DNA of 64,000 nt. Source: Rhizobium jaguaris. GTDB lineage: Bacteria > Pseudomonadota > Alphaproteobacteria > Rhizobiales > Rhizobiaceae. Positions 48,237-57,788 of the stretch are shown here, piece by piece. Position numbers and translations under genes: made by a program. Positions within the stretch are counted from its first letter, which is position 1. Every line of letters begins with the position of its first letter. Where the stretch lies: positions 2,418,001 to 2,482,000 of the forward strand of contig NZ_CP032695.1 of the NCBI RefSeq assembly GCF_003627755.1. The letters are read 5' to 3'. The notes beneath the pieces are model-generated. The model had not been told where the DNA came from. It made no database searches and saw only the letters and a program-made list of their open reading frames with translations.

Positions 48237-49280
48237 TTATGCGTGCGCTTCAATGATCACCTTGAGGGCCTGCGTACCAGCGGCATTACCGAAGGTCTCA
48301 TAGGCCTCCAGGATCTGATCCAGCCCAAAGCGGTGTGTGATGAGTTGCTTCGGGTTGATCTTTCCCGATTGCACCGTCTTCAGGAGCATCGGCGTTGTGA
48401 CCGTATCCACCAGCCGTGTCGTGATCGCGATGTTCTGGGACCAGAGCCGCTCCAGATGCAGATCGACCTTTGCGCCGTGCACGCCGACATTGGCGATCGT
48501 CCCACCCGGCGCGACGATATCCTGGCAGACCTGGAATGTCGCCGGAATGCCGACGGCCTCGATCGCGGCGTCGACACCGCGCCCTTCCGTCAATGCCATC
48601 ACCTGCTGCGCAGCCGCTTCACCACTGCCGCTGACAGTCTTGGTGGCGCCGAATTGCTTGGCGACCTCAAGCCGGTGGTCGTCGAGATCGATCATGATTA
48701 TCTCTGCCGGTGAATAGAACTGTGCCGTGAGAAGTGCCGCCAACCCCACCGGTCCGGCACCGACGATGGCGACGGATCCGCCCGGTTGAACCTTGCCATT
48801 AAGAACGCCGCACTCGAAACCTGTCGGCAGGATATCGCTCAGCATCACCAGCGCTTCCTCGTCCGCGCCCTGCGGAATGGGATAGAGGCTGGTATCGGCA
48901 TGCGGGATGCGGACGTATTCGGCCTGCGTTCCATCGATCGTGTTGCCGAGAATCCAACCGCCGGTGGTGCAATGGGAATACATACCCTTCCGGCAATATT
49001 CACATTTCCCACATGAGGAAATGCAAGAAATCAGTACATGATCGCCCTTCTTGAACTGCGTGACTGCATCGCCCGTTTGCTCCACGATGCCGACGCCTTC
49101 ATGCCCCAGAATTCGACCCGGGGTGCAAGTGGGCACGTCGCCCTTGAGAATATGAAGGTCAGTGCCGCAAATGGTCGTGCGCGTGACTTTGACGATGGCA
49201 TCAGTCGCCGTGCTGATCTCAGGCATTGGGCGCTCCTCGAGCACTTTTTGCCCCGGACCCAAGTAAACGAGAGCTTTCAT
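48237..49280 (-). CDS. Zinc-dependent alcohol dehydrogenase (Tdh/formaldehyde-dehydrogenase-like)
   Basis: A 347-residue MDR dehydrogenase. Catalytic zinc: TTICGTDLHILKGD and GHEGVGIVE; structural zinc: SSCGKCEYCRKGMYSHC (about residues 92-108); coenzyme motif VAIVGAGPVGLAA. ATG 49280 with GGAGAAC ahead is preferred over a longer frame. It differs from the first ADH in length and zinc-loop sequence. The gene was probably divergent from the NUDIX gene before the IS110-type element separated them. Confidence 0.9.
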   Translation of the reverse strand: MKALVYLGPGQKVLEERPMPEISTATDAIVKVTRTTICGTDLHILKGDVPTCTPGRILGHEGVGIVEQTGDAVTQFKKGDHVLISCISSCGKCEYCRKGMYSHCTTGGWILGNTIDGTQAEYVRIPHADTSLYPIPQGADEEALVMLSDILPTGFECGVLNGKVQPGGSVAIVGAGPVGLAALLTAQFYSPAEIIMIDLDDHRLEVAKQFGATKTVSGSGEAAAQQVMALTEGRGVDAAIEAVGIPATFQVCQDIVAPGGTIANVGVHGAKVDLHLERLWSQNIAITTRLVDTVTTPMLLKTVQSGKINPKQLITHRFGLDQILEAYETFGNAAGTQALKVIIEAHA

Positions 49281-49559
49281 GATGGTTCTCCAATGAAAGA
49301 ACACAAGGACAAAAAACGCTTGTTTTGCGTGGCTTTCCCTGGGTTCGGTTATGACTTGATCGGTGTTTTGGCCGATCGGCTAAATCTTCCGCGTTCGCTG
49401 GACGGGGCTTTGCCGCCCTGCGGTCTTGAACCATTCTCCAATTCGTGACCCTAACGCCGATCGGCTTTTCGGCTTCGGTCACAGAGTGGCGTTCGGCTCC
49501 CGGCTTCCCATTCTCCTGAAAGAGCGCAGCCCAGCCTTGCCGGGCTCGCTAAACCGTCA

Positions 49560-50630
49560 TCAGGACAGCCGGGATGTCGTCGACGATGCACCTTCCTCAC
49601 TGTTTGCGCCGCGCCGCTCGTAGGGGCGCTGGTCACGCAGGATCTGGAAGGCGATCGTCAAAAGTTTGCGCGCCATCGCGACGCGCGCTTTATTCGTTCC
49701 TCGGAACTTCAGATGTTCGTACTGAGCCCGAAGCTGCGGGTCGGTGGCGACGGCCGGCGCGACCGCCTCGACAAAAGCCCAGCGCAACCACTTGTTGCCC
49801 TGCTTGATGATCTTACCGTGATAGGTCTTGCCGCCGGAGGAATAGGTCGAGGGCACCAGGCCGGCATAGGCGGCAAGCTTCTTCGGGTTGCGGAAGCGGG
49901 AGATGTCGTCGATCTCGGCGTCGATCAGCCGGGCGAAGAACTCCCCAATACCGGGGATGGTCTTGAGCAGCTTCACATTGCTGTTGGTCTTCGTCATCGC
50001 TCGGATCGTCGCTTCAGACTGTTTGATCCGCCCGTCGATGTCGCCGATGAACTCCAGCCCCCGGTTGATCTGAATGCGGTCGATCTCCGACACATTGAGC
50101 GCGGCAAGTTGCTGACGCCCGGCCTTGCCGAACAGGTCGCCCAGCTTCTTCAGCTGGGCTATCTGCTCCGGGTAACGGTCGAACACCGTGACGATGCGGT
50201 TCTTGGTCATCGTCCGCAACCGCACGTAAAACATCCGCTCACGCAGCGCCACGCGAAGCTCCCGTGATTTCTCGCTCGGCGCCCAGGCTTCCGGCACCAG
50301 GTCGGCGCGCAGCAGGTGCGCCAGCACCGTCGCGTCGATCTTGTCCGTCTTGATCTTCGCATCGGCGATCGCCTTCACCTTCAGCGGATGCGCCAGGACA
50401 ACATCGTCGCAGATATCGTCGAGCCAGTCATACATCACCATCCAGTTACGGGTGGCTTCCACCACCGCATGGCTGTTCTCCCGATACCGCTCCAGGAACG
50501 AGCCGAGCGACTGACGATCGTTCTTCACTCGACCGGATCGCAACGTCTTCCCCGCCCCATCCTGCACGACCAGGTGGCTGTAGCTTTTGTGGTAATCCAC
50601 CCCAATGTGATAATCATAAGGTGCAGTCAC
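49560..50630 (-). CDS. IS110-family transposase
   Basis: A 356-residue IS110 recombinase. The N-terminal RuvC-like DEDD domain shows IGVDYHKSYSHLVV (D12), VVEATRNW and KTDKIDATVLAHLLRADLV. The C-terminal Transposase_20 domain includes LLKTIPGIGEFFARLIDAEI and YAGLVPSTYSSGGKTYHGKI, which holds the serine nucleophile region. Start: GTG 50630 with AAGGAGAG about 8 bp ahead; a longer frame to 50717 exists. The gene appears intact. The GTG lies within a long hairpin arm (see 50624-50699). Confidence 0.92.
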   Translation of the reverse strand: MTAPYDYHIGVDYHKSYSHLVVQDGAGKTLRSGRVKNDRQSLGSFLERYRENSHAVVEATRNWMVMYDWLDDICDDVVLAHPLKVKAIADAKIKTDKIDATVLAHLLRADLVPEAWAPSEKSRELRVALRERMFYVRLRTMTKNRIVTVFDRYPEQIAQLKKLGDLFGKAGRQQLAALNVSEIDRIQINRGLEFIGDIDGRIKQSEATIRAMTKTNSNVKLLKTIPGIGEFFARLIDAEIDDISRFRNPKKLAAYAGLVPSTYSSGGKTYHGKIIKQGNKWLRWAFVEAVAPAVATDPQLRAQYEHLKFRGTNKARVAMARKLLTIAFQILRDQRPYERRGANSEEGASSTTSRLS

Positions 50631-50699
50631 GCTTTGCTCTCCTTCACTGAGTTCGCGAAAACCCACCAAAGGTAAGCCAAACGGCGCAAAGCGTGACTG
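50624..50699 (-). repeat. 14-bp inverted repeat enclosing the transposase start region
   Basis: CAGTCACGCTTTGC (50624-50637) and GCAAAGCGTGACTG (50686-50699) are perfect inverted copies 48 bp apart. In transposase mRNA the stem would contain the GTG start codon, with the ribosome site in the loop next to it, which could restrict translation. It may also be part of the element's structured end. Confidence 0.75.
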
Positions 50700-50741
50700 T
50701 CCTAAGATCATCTGCATCTCAGAAATCCGTTCTCTCGATGG

Positions 50742-50780
50742 GAGCGGCCTCTTTCATGCCACCTCCTGTGATGGCCGCTC
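50742..50780 (+). repeat. Hairpin followed by T-run near IS end
   Basis: GAGCGGCC (50742-50749) pairs with GGCCGCTC (50773-50780) and is followed by TTTTAT on the plus strand. It could act as a terminator that blocks antisense transcription or as part of the IS end. Confidence 0.5.
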
Positions 50781-50827
50781 TTTTATCGATGTTGGTTGCA
50801 CGTTAGGATGCGGCGGGCTGAGGATCA

Positions 50828-50841
50828 TTGATGTGAGTCAA
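50828..50841. promoter_or_regulatory. FNR/FixK-type site 6
   Basis: TTGATGTGAGTCAA, exact TTGA-N6-TCAA, 112 bp before the NUDIX gene. It may have served the ADH gene too before the IS insertion. Confidence 0.7.
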
Positions 50842-50953
50842 AGCTAATCTTGACGTGTTTGCTTCCGCCCTGCATTCAATCGCTGTTTGAGCGGCCGGAC
50901 GACCAAGCCTCGAGAAAGGCAGTAGTCCCCTCCATCCGCAGGAGCGATCATTC

Positions 50954-51442
50954 ATGAAGAAGAGCGCCGGCATCCTGATGTACAGAAGGGTGGAGAGCGA
51001 GGTCCTCGTGTTACTCGTTCATCCCGGCGGTCCCTTCTGGCGCAAGCGTGACGAAGGAGCATGGTCCATTCCCAAAGGCGAATATCAAGAGGACGAACCG
51101 GCCGAGACGGCCGCCCTGCGCGAATTCGCCGAGGAGATGGGCAGTGTCCCCGAGGGTAAGCTGCAGCCGTTGGGCGAACTGCGTCAGAAGGGCGGAAAAC
51201 ACGTGACCGGCTTCGCCCTCGAAGGCGAATTCGACACGTCTGCGCTCGCCAGCAATCTGTTCGAAATCGAATGGCCGCCTAGGAGCGGGCGCCTTCAATC
51301 ATTCCCCGAGGTTGACCGCGCCGAATGGTTTGCCCTTTCCGACGCCCGCCGGAAGATCATCGACGGCCAACTTCCCTTTTTGGAGCGTCTCCAAACTCTT
51401 TATCTTCCAACCATACAAGACACCAATACCCCCGCAGACTGA
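50954..51442 (+). CDS. NUDIX hydrolase
   Basis: A 162-residue NUDIX protein. The catalytic box GEYQEDEPAETAALREFAEE followed by MGS fits GX5EX7REUXEEXGU. The start MKKSAGILMYRRVESEVLVL and the WSIPKG before the box resemble diadenosine-polyphosphate or dATP pyrophosphohydrolases of the YmfB/NudA-like group. AGGAG stands 9 bp before the ATG. An exact FNR-type site is 112 bp upstream. Exact nucleotide substrate unknown. Confidence 0.88.
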   Translation: MKKSAGILMYRRVESEVLVLLVHPGGPFWRKRDEGAWSIPKGEYQEDEPAETAALREFAEEMGSVPEGKLQPLGELRQKGGKHVTGFALEGEFDTSALASNLFEIEWPPRSGRLQSFPEVDRAEWFALSDARRKIIDGQLPFLERLQTLYLPTIQDTNTPAD

Positions 51443-51720
51443 AGATCATGCTGTCTCCCTGCGACGGCAACGAGCCGATGCCCACCTCCTTGAAAAACTC
51501 GTCGACGGCAGAAGTGCGTGAGCTATAGTTGGTCTCTGGAGTGCCATTCCCATTGATATTGCGTTTTCGGTCTTATGTAGCAAATGCCACCAATGACAAC
51601 TTTCGGCCCCACGCGGTAATCGGCGCGTGCCTGACCAAACTCCTTCCGTCTTCAGAACGACTTGACACTCAATATCGCTACAATTAAAAACCATCCGGAT
51701 GTTAATTAATTGGTGGTGAG

Positions 51721-52326
51721 ATGGCGAGGCCTCGGAAGATCGATCAAAATGTAATTTTGGATGCAGCGGAGTCGGTCGTTCGTAAGGCAGGGCCGACTCG
51801 TCTTACGCTTGATGCTGTCGCAGCGGAAGCAGGGGTAAGCAAGGCCAGCGTCATCTACGACTACAAGACCAAGGAAGCGCTCATCAAAGCGATTGTGCGC
51901 CGTAGAACCCTGGAAGAGGACGGCAAGCATAGAGCTGCCCTTGAGAAGGTGGGGCACACCGAAAACGCGCATATGATGGCCCGCCTTGCCGTGGCTGGAG
52001 AGGATGCGTCGGAGGAAGATAAGAGTGTTATCCCCTACCTCTGCGCGGCTTTCGTTCAGGATGACCAACTCCGTATGTCGTTGCAGGAAAGCTATCTGAG
52101 CCAGATCGAAACGATCCTTCAAGCCTCCCCCAACCCGAAGAGGGCGCTGCTATCTTTCCTTGCGCTTGAGGGCCTGAAAAGCCTGGAGTTCCTTGTGCTG
52201 CTGCAGTGGCCAGACGAACAGCGGAAAGACATCATCAAGGACATCACCGACCTTCTTTGCGAGAGGGACACTGGCATCCGCGAGCCCGTCCATCCGCCGA
52301 TCGCAGGTAAGCTGACAACCGACTAA
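51721..52326 (+). CDS. TetR-family regulator next to orphan F1 alpha gene
   Basis: A 201-residue TetR protein. The HTH is LTLDAVAAEAGVSKASVIYD followed by YKTKEALIKAIVRRR. The C-terminus SFLALEGLKSLEFLVLLQWP is like TetR_C family regulators that control efflux or drug resistance. It lies 87 bp upstream of, and in the same direction as, the orphan atpA. No FNR-type site is nearby, unlike most genes in this region. It probably senses a small molecule and controls atpA or itself. Confidence 0.85.
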   Translation: MARPRKIDQNVILDAAESVVRKAGPTRLTLDAVAAEAGVSKASVIYDYKTKEALIKAIVRRRTLEEDGKHRAALEKVGHTENAHMMARLAVAGEDASEEDKSVIPYLCAAFVQDDQLRMSLQESYLSQIETILQASPNPKRALLSFLALEGLKSLEFLVLLQWPDEQRKDIIKDITDLLCERDTGIREPVHPPIAGKLTTD

Positions 52327-52401
52327 CTCACTCGACATTCCCCAAAACTTCAGCGGCTCGATGGGCAACGGTGTCCATCGAACCCTTCAACGCGCCTATA
52401 G

Positions 52402-53946
<1,545 letters not shown>

Positions 53947-54136
53947 GTACAGGTTGATGATCACTGGCGTTACCCTCCGGCGTCCCTTCCCTCTCAGATC
54001 GGAGTGACCGCTTCTGGCGCGAAGGTGTCATGAAGGAACGCCCACGATTGGTGGCAGTTGCTGCCGAATTCCGCGCGTTTGTCTTCTCGGTGATCGGCGG
54101 CGTCGGGTTCCGCCGAACGTGTGACCGTTTCGAAAT
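53947..54136. other. Intergenic, no gene seen
   Basis: About 190 bp after the orphan atpA. No terminator or coding frame can be supported. The following FNR-type site marks the start of the next regulated unit. Confidence 0.4.
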
Positions 54137-54150
54137 TTGATCCTGCTCAA
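54137..54150. promoter_or_regulatory. FNR/FixK-type site 7
   Basis: TTGATCCTGCTCAA, exact TTGA-N6-TCAA, 59 bp before the ATG of the broken SPW gene and 335 bp before the host-attachment-like gene. Confidence 0.7.
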
Positions 54151-54209
54151 TGTCCTGCGGTCGCCGTTGTCTACGATGGGTCATCATCGTTGGACGTTGG
54201 GAAAGTGCC

Positions 54210-54412
54210 ATGACACATCTATTTGTTAACGAGCGGATTGCAGCATTGGTCGCAACCTGGCTGGCGATATCCCCCTGGGGGTGCTCGGTTTCGGCAAGGT
54301 TCCGCTCACCTCAATCAATGCGATCGCATGCGGCGTCCTGGTATTCAGCTGCTCGGCATGGATCGTCGCTCAGCGTGAGCAGCAGCCGGTACGCGTGCGG
54401 TCGCGCCGCTGA
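54210..54412 (+). pseudogene. SPW-repeat membrane protein, frameshifted at a G-run
   Basis: From ATG 54210 the frame reads MTHLFVNERIAALVATWLAI then SPW. A run of five Gs (54277-54281) then shifts the frame. Two bases further on, VLGFGKVPLTSINAIACGVL and VFSCSAWIVAQREQQPVRVR continue to a TGA at 54410. Joined, they give a 66-residue protein with one SPW unit and two membrane helices. Three Gs instead of five would restore SPWVLGF. It could be a true mutation, phase variation or a sequencing error. The FNR-type site 59 bp upstream fits this start. Confidence 0.7.
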
Positions 54413-54485
54413 TCCACCAACGTTGTTTCCCGCCGCGGGCTCGCTCGCGGCAATACCTTTCAAAATCGAAATCGGGAATGGTAAA

Positions 54486-54926
54486 ATGCAAAAGGTGAGA
54501 ATTCCGAGAGAAAGTTGGGTACTGGTCTGTGACGGTGTTAAGGCTCTGTTTCTGCGCAATGACGGAGACGCCGAACTCCTTAACCTGATCCCGGTCGAAG
54601 TTTACGGTGATGAAACAGCCTCTCAGGCATCCGCTTCGGATCGCCAAGGCAGGGTTTATCAATCGCAGGGTCGGTCTCGTTCGGTCCATGATTTGGATTT
54701 GAAGCAGCGAGCAGAAGAGGCGTTCGTTGGCGATGTCGCCCGCAGGCTTGATGAACTGGTGCGCGATCACGAGATCCGGCATTTGACTGTCATCGCTGCG
54801 CCGAAAGCCCTGGGCGCCCTTCGCGAGCAAGCCTCCTCAGCCGTGCACGCCGCTATCAGGGGAGAAATTGCAAAGGACTTCACCATGTTGCCCATTCCGG
54901 AAATTGAAGAAAGGTTGGCAGGTTGA
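54486..54926 (+). CDS. Host-attachment-type protein (baeRF/eRF1-like fold)
   Basis: A 146-residue protein of the family annotated as host cell attachment protein after an Agrobacterium locus. Typical stretches are WVLVCDGVKALFLRNDGD (N-terminus), RAEEAFVGDVARRLDELVRD and LTVIAAPKALGALREQASSA, then GEIAKDFTMLPIPEIEERL at the end. Despite the name, the fold is archaeal-release-factor-like and its role is unclear. ATG 54486 is family-typical; upstream frame is the shifted SPW remnant. Likely co-transcribed with it from the FNR-type promoter. Confidence 0.85.
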   Translation: MQKVRIPRESWVLVCDGVKALFLRNDGDAELLNLIPVEVYGDETASQASASDRQGRVYQSQGRSRSVHDLDLKQRAEEAFVGDVARRLDELVRDHEIRHLTVIAAPKALGALREQASSAVHAAIRGEIAKDFTMLPIPEIEERLAG

Positions 54927-55405
54927 TCCGCCCGAAGACGAAGACAGCTTCGAGGGTAAAGACCTTTCCCATACGGAGCGAAACGACGAGCGAGGCCTGG
55001 AAGCCAACCATCTCGCCTGAGAAGGTTCGCTACTTCATGCTCAAGGCCAGGGAGTTCGATGTAAAGGACGTCGTGACCGAACCCAATCCAGGATCAAATC
55101 CGTCCGACGACAACATGATCGAGGTCTTGGAGGATCATGGCGATGATCCCGTCGAGATGGAGCTTGCAAGTGCGATCTGGGCGCTAAACGAAGACGAACA
55201 AATCGATCTTGTTGCACTCGCATGGCTCGGGCGGGGAGACGGCGGCATCGACGAGTGGGATGACCTCCGCGCCCAAGCAGCGGACGCTCATAACAATCGG
55301 ACGGCAGCCTATCTTCTCGGCCTGCCGCTCCTGCCTGACTATCTGGAAGATGCACTGGATCAGTTCGGCGAGACCTCCACCGACTACGAGGCAAGCCGCC
55401 AGTAA
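54923..55405 (+). CDS. DUF3775-family protein
   Basis: A 160-residue acidic protein. ISPEKVRYFMLKAREFDVKD, then EMELASAIWALNEDEQIDLV and ALAWLGRGD, then NNRTAAYLLGLPLLPDYLED match rhizobial DUF3775 proteins. It starts with TTG 54923, overlapping the previous stop (TTGA), or with an internal codon. Function unknown; it commonly sits in the same gene set as the host-attachment-like protein. Convergent with cytochrome b561. Confidence 0.8.
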   Translation: MIRPKTKTASRVKTFPIRSETTSEAWKPTISPEKVRYFMLKAREFDVKDVVTEPNPGSNPSDDNMIEVLEDHGDDPVEMELASAIWALNEDEQIDLVALAWLGRGDGGIDEWDDLRAQAADAHNNRTAAYLLGLPLLPDYLEDALDQFGETSTDYEASRQ

Positions 55406-55489
55406 AGCGTAATTGTCCCTCAAGACGATCCGGGTTGCTCTGATCCTGTCTCGCTCTTTTCTCGTCGATGCGAAAATCCACCGGCAAGT

Positions 55490-55526
55490 TCTCGATGCTC
55501 AAGCCCGACCGGCGCGAGCATCGAGA
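55490..55526. terminator. 11-bp inverted repeat between convergent genes
   Basis: TCTCGATGCTC (55490-55500) pairs perfectly with GAGCATCGAGA (55516-55526) around 15 nt. It lies between convergent stops at 55405 and 55535 and may end both transcripts, though no T-run follows. Confidence 0.55.
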
Positions 55527-55534
55527 CTTCCCAT

Positions 55535-56035
55535 TTAGCCGATTGTCATTCGCCGCAGGACGTCCGTCTTCCAATAGAACTGGTGGGCCAGAGCACCGGC
55601 GATGTGAGCGACAACCAAAGCCCACAGCAGGACTTTCATTATGCCGGCATGTAGCGAGCCCAACACCTCGATACCAAGATAATAGGCGGCGATGCCGGAC
55701 AAAGGCATAGCAAAAATCAGCAGATACAGACCCACATGCGCCAATCGCGCTGCGACCCGGAACAGCGCCGGTTCGTTGCCTGCCTCGTCTGGCACCCCCT
55801 GCACAAAACGCACGCCCAGGCGGAGTATTGCGAGAACCAATATAACTATGCCGACATAGGCGTGGATGTTTGCGGAAGAGATGTCATCCGCCGATGGTGT
55901 CCCGCCTTGTCGCACGATGCGATGCCATGCGTTCATGCCGTCGGGGAACAGCAGATTGAAGAAAATCAGCAACGCAATAGTCCAATGAAGAAGGCGTTGC
56001 GTCGGGCTATAGTTCGTCGATATCGATTGCGCCAT
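55535..56035 (-). CDS. Cytochrome b561-type membrane protein
   Basis: A 166-residue protein with four membrane helices. Haem-ligand histidines are in QRLLHWTIALLIFF (H17), SSANIHAYVGIVIL, and the C-terminal LHAGIMKVLLWALVVAHIAG. It matches bacterial YodB/CybB-like di-haem cytochromes b561, which can oxidise quinol. The ribosome site is weak. A poor FNR-like sequence at 56116-56129 has two mismatches. It follows the small-gene pair on the same strand after a 179-bp gap. Confidence 0.88.
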   Translation of the reverse strand: MAQSISTNYSPTQRLLHWTIALLIFFNLLFPDGMNAWHRIVRQGGTPSADDISSANIHAYVGIVILVLAILRLGVRFVQGVPDEAGNEPALFRVAARLAHVGLYLLIFAMPLSGIAAYYLGIEVLGSLHAGIMKVLLWALVVAHIAGALAHQFYWKTDVLRRMTIG

Positions 56036-56214
56036 GAAAAGAGCTCGCTCAAAGGTTTAGTTCCGTCGAGTCACAAGATGCTGATTTAAACTGACATTCA
56101 CATGAATTGACGCCAGTTCACGCTATGAACGTCACGGCCAGAACAATCTGTCCGCCTTTGATATTGCCATTATAATGCCGAGCCTGTTCGGCACATGTTC
56201 ATCCACCACATTTG

Positions 56215-56571
56215 CTAGCGCGGTGATATTCCCGCATTCCTCAATCGATGGACTGTGTCGCAGCCTGTGGAATTCGGTTCGGGTTCGTTGCCAACAGCTT
56301 CCACGGCCGCGTCCAGTAGCTGAAAAGCGTATTCCACCGCTGCCTCGGTGTCTTCGCCGCAAAGTTTGGCTTTCCTGCATCGATTTTGAAGTGCTTGTTT
56401 GATCCTTCGTCTTATTGAGGCCAATGGTTCGGCCTCTGCTCCGACGAGGAGCTGACGCAGGCAACTTGCGGCGACGACTTCCGAAACAATGAGTTTTCCC
56501 TCGATTTCACCGAGCGTCGGCATGGCAAAACGCTCGCCACCTCTTTGGCATTCCCGATCTGTTATCAGCAT
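56215..56571 (-). CDS. Hypothetical protein (118 residues)
   Basis: Starts MLITDRECQRGGERFAMPTL, then GEIEGKLIVSEVVAASCLRQ, and has a helical middle (RRRIKQALQNRCRKAKLCGE). No membrane segment. GGGAGGAAAACC directly precedes the ATG at 56571, a strong ribosome site. I do not recognise the family. It lies 50 bp downstream of the 38-residue gene and may share its FNR-type promoter. Confidence 0.6.
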   Translation of the reverse strand: MLITDRECQRGGERFAMPTLGEIEGKLIVSEVVAASCLRQLLVGAEAEPLASIRRRIKQALQNRCRKAKLCGEDTEAAVEYAFQLLDAAVEAVGNEPEPNSTGCDTVHRLRNAGISPR

Positions 56572-56621
56572 GGTTTTCCTCCCGTGGTTAGTTTCCAGCG
56601 ACTTCCTCATCGAGGGCTCTT

Positions 56622-56738
56622 TTAACCCGCCGTAAAGTGATGGGGCGTCCCTTTCCATCGGTAGTCTTTCCTAACCGTTCCTTTAGATTGAGAACGATGA
56701 TCCGGCTGCACCAAAGAAATGTAAACCTGGGCGGTCAT
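56622..56738 (-). CDS. Tiny protein downstream of FNR-type site
   Basis: A 38-residue frame, MTAQVYISLVQPDHRSQSKG followed by TVRKDYRWKGTPHHFTAG. GAGGAGACGCG lies directly ahead of the ATG at 56738. The exact FNR-type site is 51 bp upstream. Basic, soluble, family unknown. First in a possible operon with the 118-residue gene. Confidence 0.5.
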   Translation of the reverse strand: MTAQVYISLVQPDHRSQSKGTVRKDYRWKGTPHHFTAG

Positions 56739-56789
56739 CGCGTCTCCTCGGATATCCTTCGACTTTATACGCGCGCGTCCTCGTGCACT

Positions 56790-56803
56790 TTGAGCGAGAT
56801 CAA
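56790..56803. promoter_or_regulatory. FNR/FixK-type site 8 (divergent)
   Basis: TTGAGCGAGATCAA, exact TTGA-N6-TCAA, 62 bp before the UspA gene (plus) and 51 bp before the 38-residue gene (minus). Confidence 0.72.
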
Positions 56804-56865
56804 GGAATTGGGGACGCAATGAAGATTACGCTTTACTTATCTCCAACATGAAAGGCGAACTGGCC

Positions 56866-57699
56866 ATGACCATCAAAACTGTCCTGAGTGTTCTTGACGT
56901 CAATCGCTTCGACAATGACCTGAAGAGCGCAGTCGATTTTTGCCAAGCACATGACGCCCATCTGACCGCACTTGTGGTTTCATTGTGCACAGCTCCTCCC
57001 GTCGGCGCCTATAACGTCCTTTCCGCCGTCTGGCTTGAAGACCGACAACGCGAGATCGACGCCTTGGCCGACAAGGCGGCCAGTGTCAGAGCGTCACTCG
57101 GCAGCAGCGAAACATCCTATGATGTGCAGGAAGTTTACACCGAATCCGCCTGGGCAGACCAGGATATTGCGGAACGGGCACTTTATGCCGATCTCGTCCT
57201 CATCGGCGCTCAAGCCGCGAGCAACGAGGACCTTCGGCGAAGGGTAATCGACGGGGCATTGTTTCAATCGCCGACACCGATGCTTGTCAACCCGGGCAGC
57301 AAAACGATCGGGCCCGCGCCAAAAGCAATTTTGGTGGCCTGGGATTCGAGCGACGAAGCGGCGCGTGCTGCCCGCCAGTCCATCGACTTCTTGCGGGCCG
57401 CCGACGCAGTCCACGTTACGCTTGTTGATCCGTTTGCCTCGAGCTCTGCCAACGGGGAAGAGCCCGGCGCGGATATTGCCGCCTTTCTTGCTCGGCACGG
57501 CGTTCATGTCGATGTTGACCGGATCGCAAGCGGTGGGCGACGGGTCGACGAGGCGCTGCGTCAGCATGCGCTCGACATCTCTGCCGACATGATTGTCATG
57601 GGTGCCTATAATCACCCGCGGCTGCAGCAGCGCTTGTTTGGAGGCGTGACGCGATCCATGCTGGAAGACTCCGAGATACCTCTATTTCTCGCCCGCTAA
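56866..57699 (+). CDS. Tandem universal stress protein (UspA family)
   Basis: A 277-residue protein with two Usp domains (about 1-145 and 155-277). The second has the nucleotide motif MGAYNHPRLQQRLFGGVTRS (G-x2-N instead of G-x2-G, then GG-T). Usp proteins support survival in stationary or anoxic conditions. ATG 56866 (MTIKTVLSVLDVNRF) is family-typical; ATG 56848 adds six residues. A strong terminator follows. FNR-type site 62 bp upstream. Confidence 0.88.
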   Translation: MTIKTVLSVLDVNRFDNDLKSAVDFCQAHDAHLTALVVSLCTAPPVGAYNVLSAVWLEDRQREIDALADKAASVRASLGSSETSYDVQEVYTESAWADQDIAERALYADLVLIGAQAASNEDLRRRVIDGALFQSPTPMLVNPGSKTIGPAPKAILVAWDSSDEAARAARQSIDFLRAADAVHVTLVDPFASSSANGEEPGADIAAFLARHGVHVDVDRIASGGRRVDEALRQHALDISADMIVMGAYNHPRLQQRLFGGVTRSMLEDSEIPLFLAR

Positions 57700-57700
57700 C

Positions 57701-57745
57701 AAAAAAAGCGCGCCCGGAGCAGTTTCCCGGGCGCTTTTCATTTTT
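57701..57745. terminator. Bidirectional rho-independent terminator
   Basis: GCGCCCGG (57710-57717) pairs with CCGGGCGC (57727-57734); plus-strand TTTTCATTTTT follows and seven As precede, so it can end both the UspA (plus) and Hsp20 (minus) transcripts. Confidence 0.88.
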
Positions 57746-57788
57746 GGCGATTTTGCAGCCGAGCCGCGACGATCACCCGAGGCAATGT

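Larger units (their letters stand above)
49441..50820. mobile_element. IS110-family insertion sequence (ends approximate)
   Basis: A transposase gene with non-coding flanks lies between the ADH and NUDIX genes. IS110 elements lack long terminal repeats, so exact ends cannot be fixed by eye. Hints are CCTAACG at 49450-49456 against CGTTAGG at 50801-50807, hairpins at 49523-49550 and 50742-50780, and a long inverted repeat at 50624-50699. Members carry a structured bridge RNA in a non-coding end; the structured upstream region is a candidate here. Confidence 0.55.

Noticed and set aside
56116..56129. TTGACGCCAGTTCA before cytochrome b561 as an FNR-type site
   Set aside because: Two mismatches to TTGA-N6-TCAA; too weak to list as a site.
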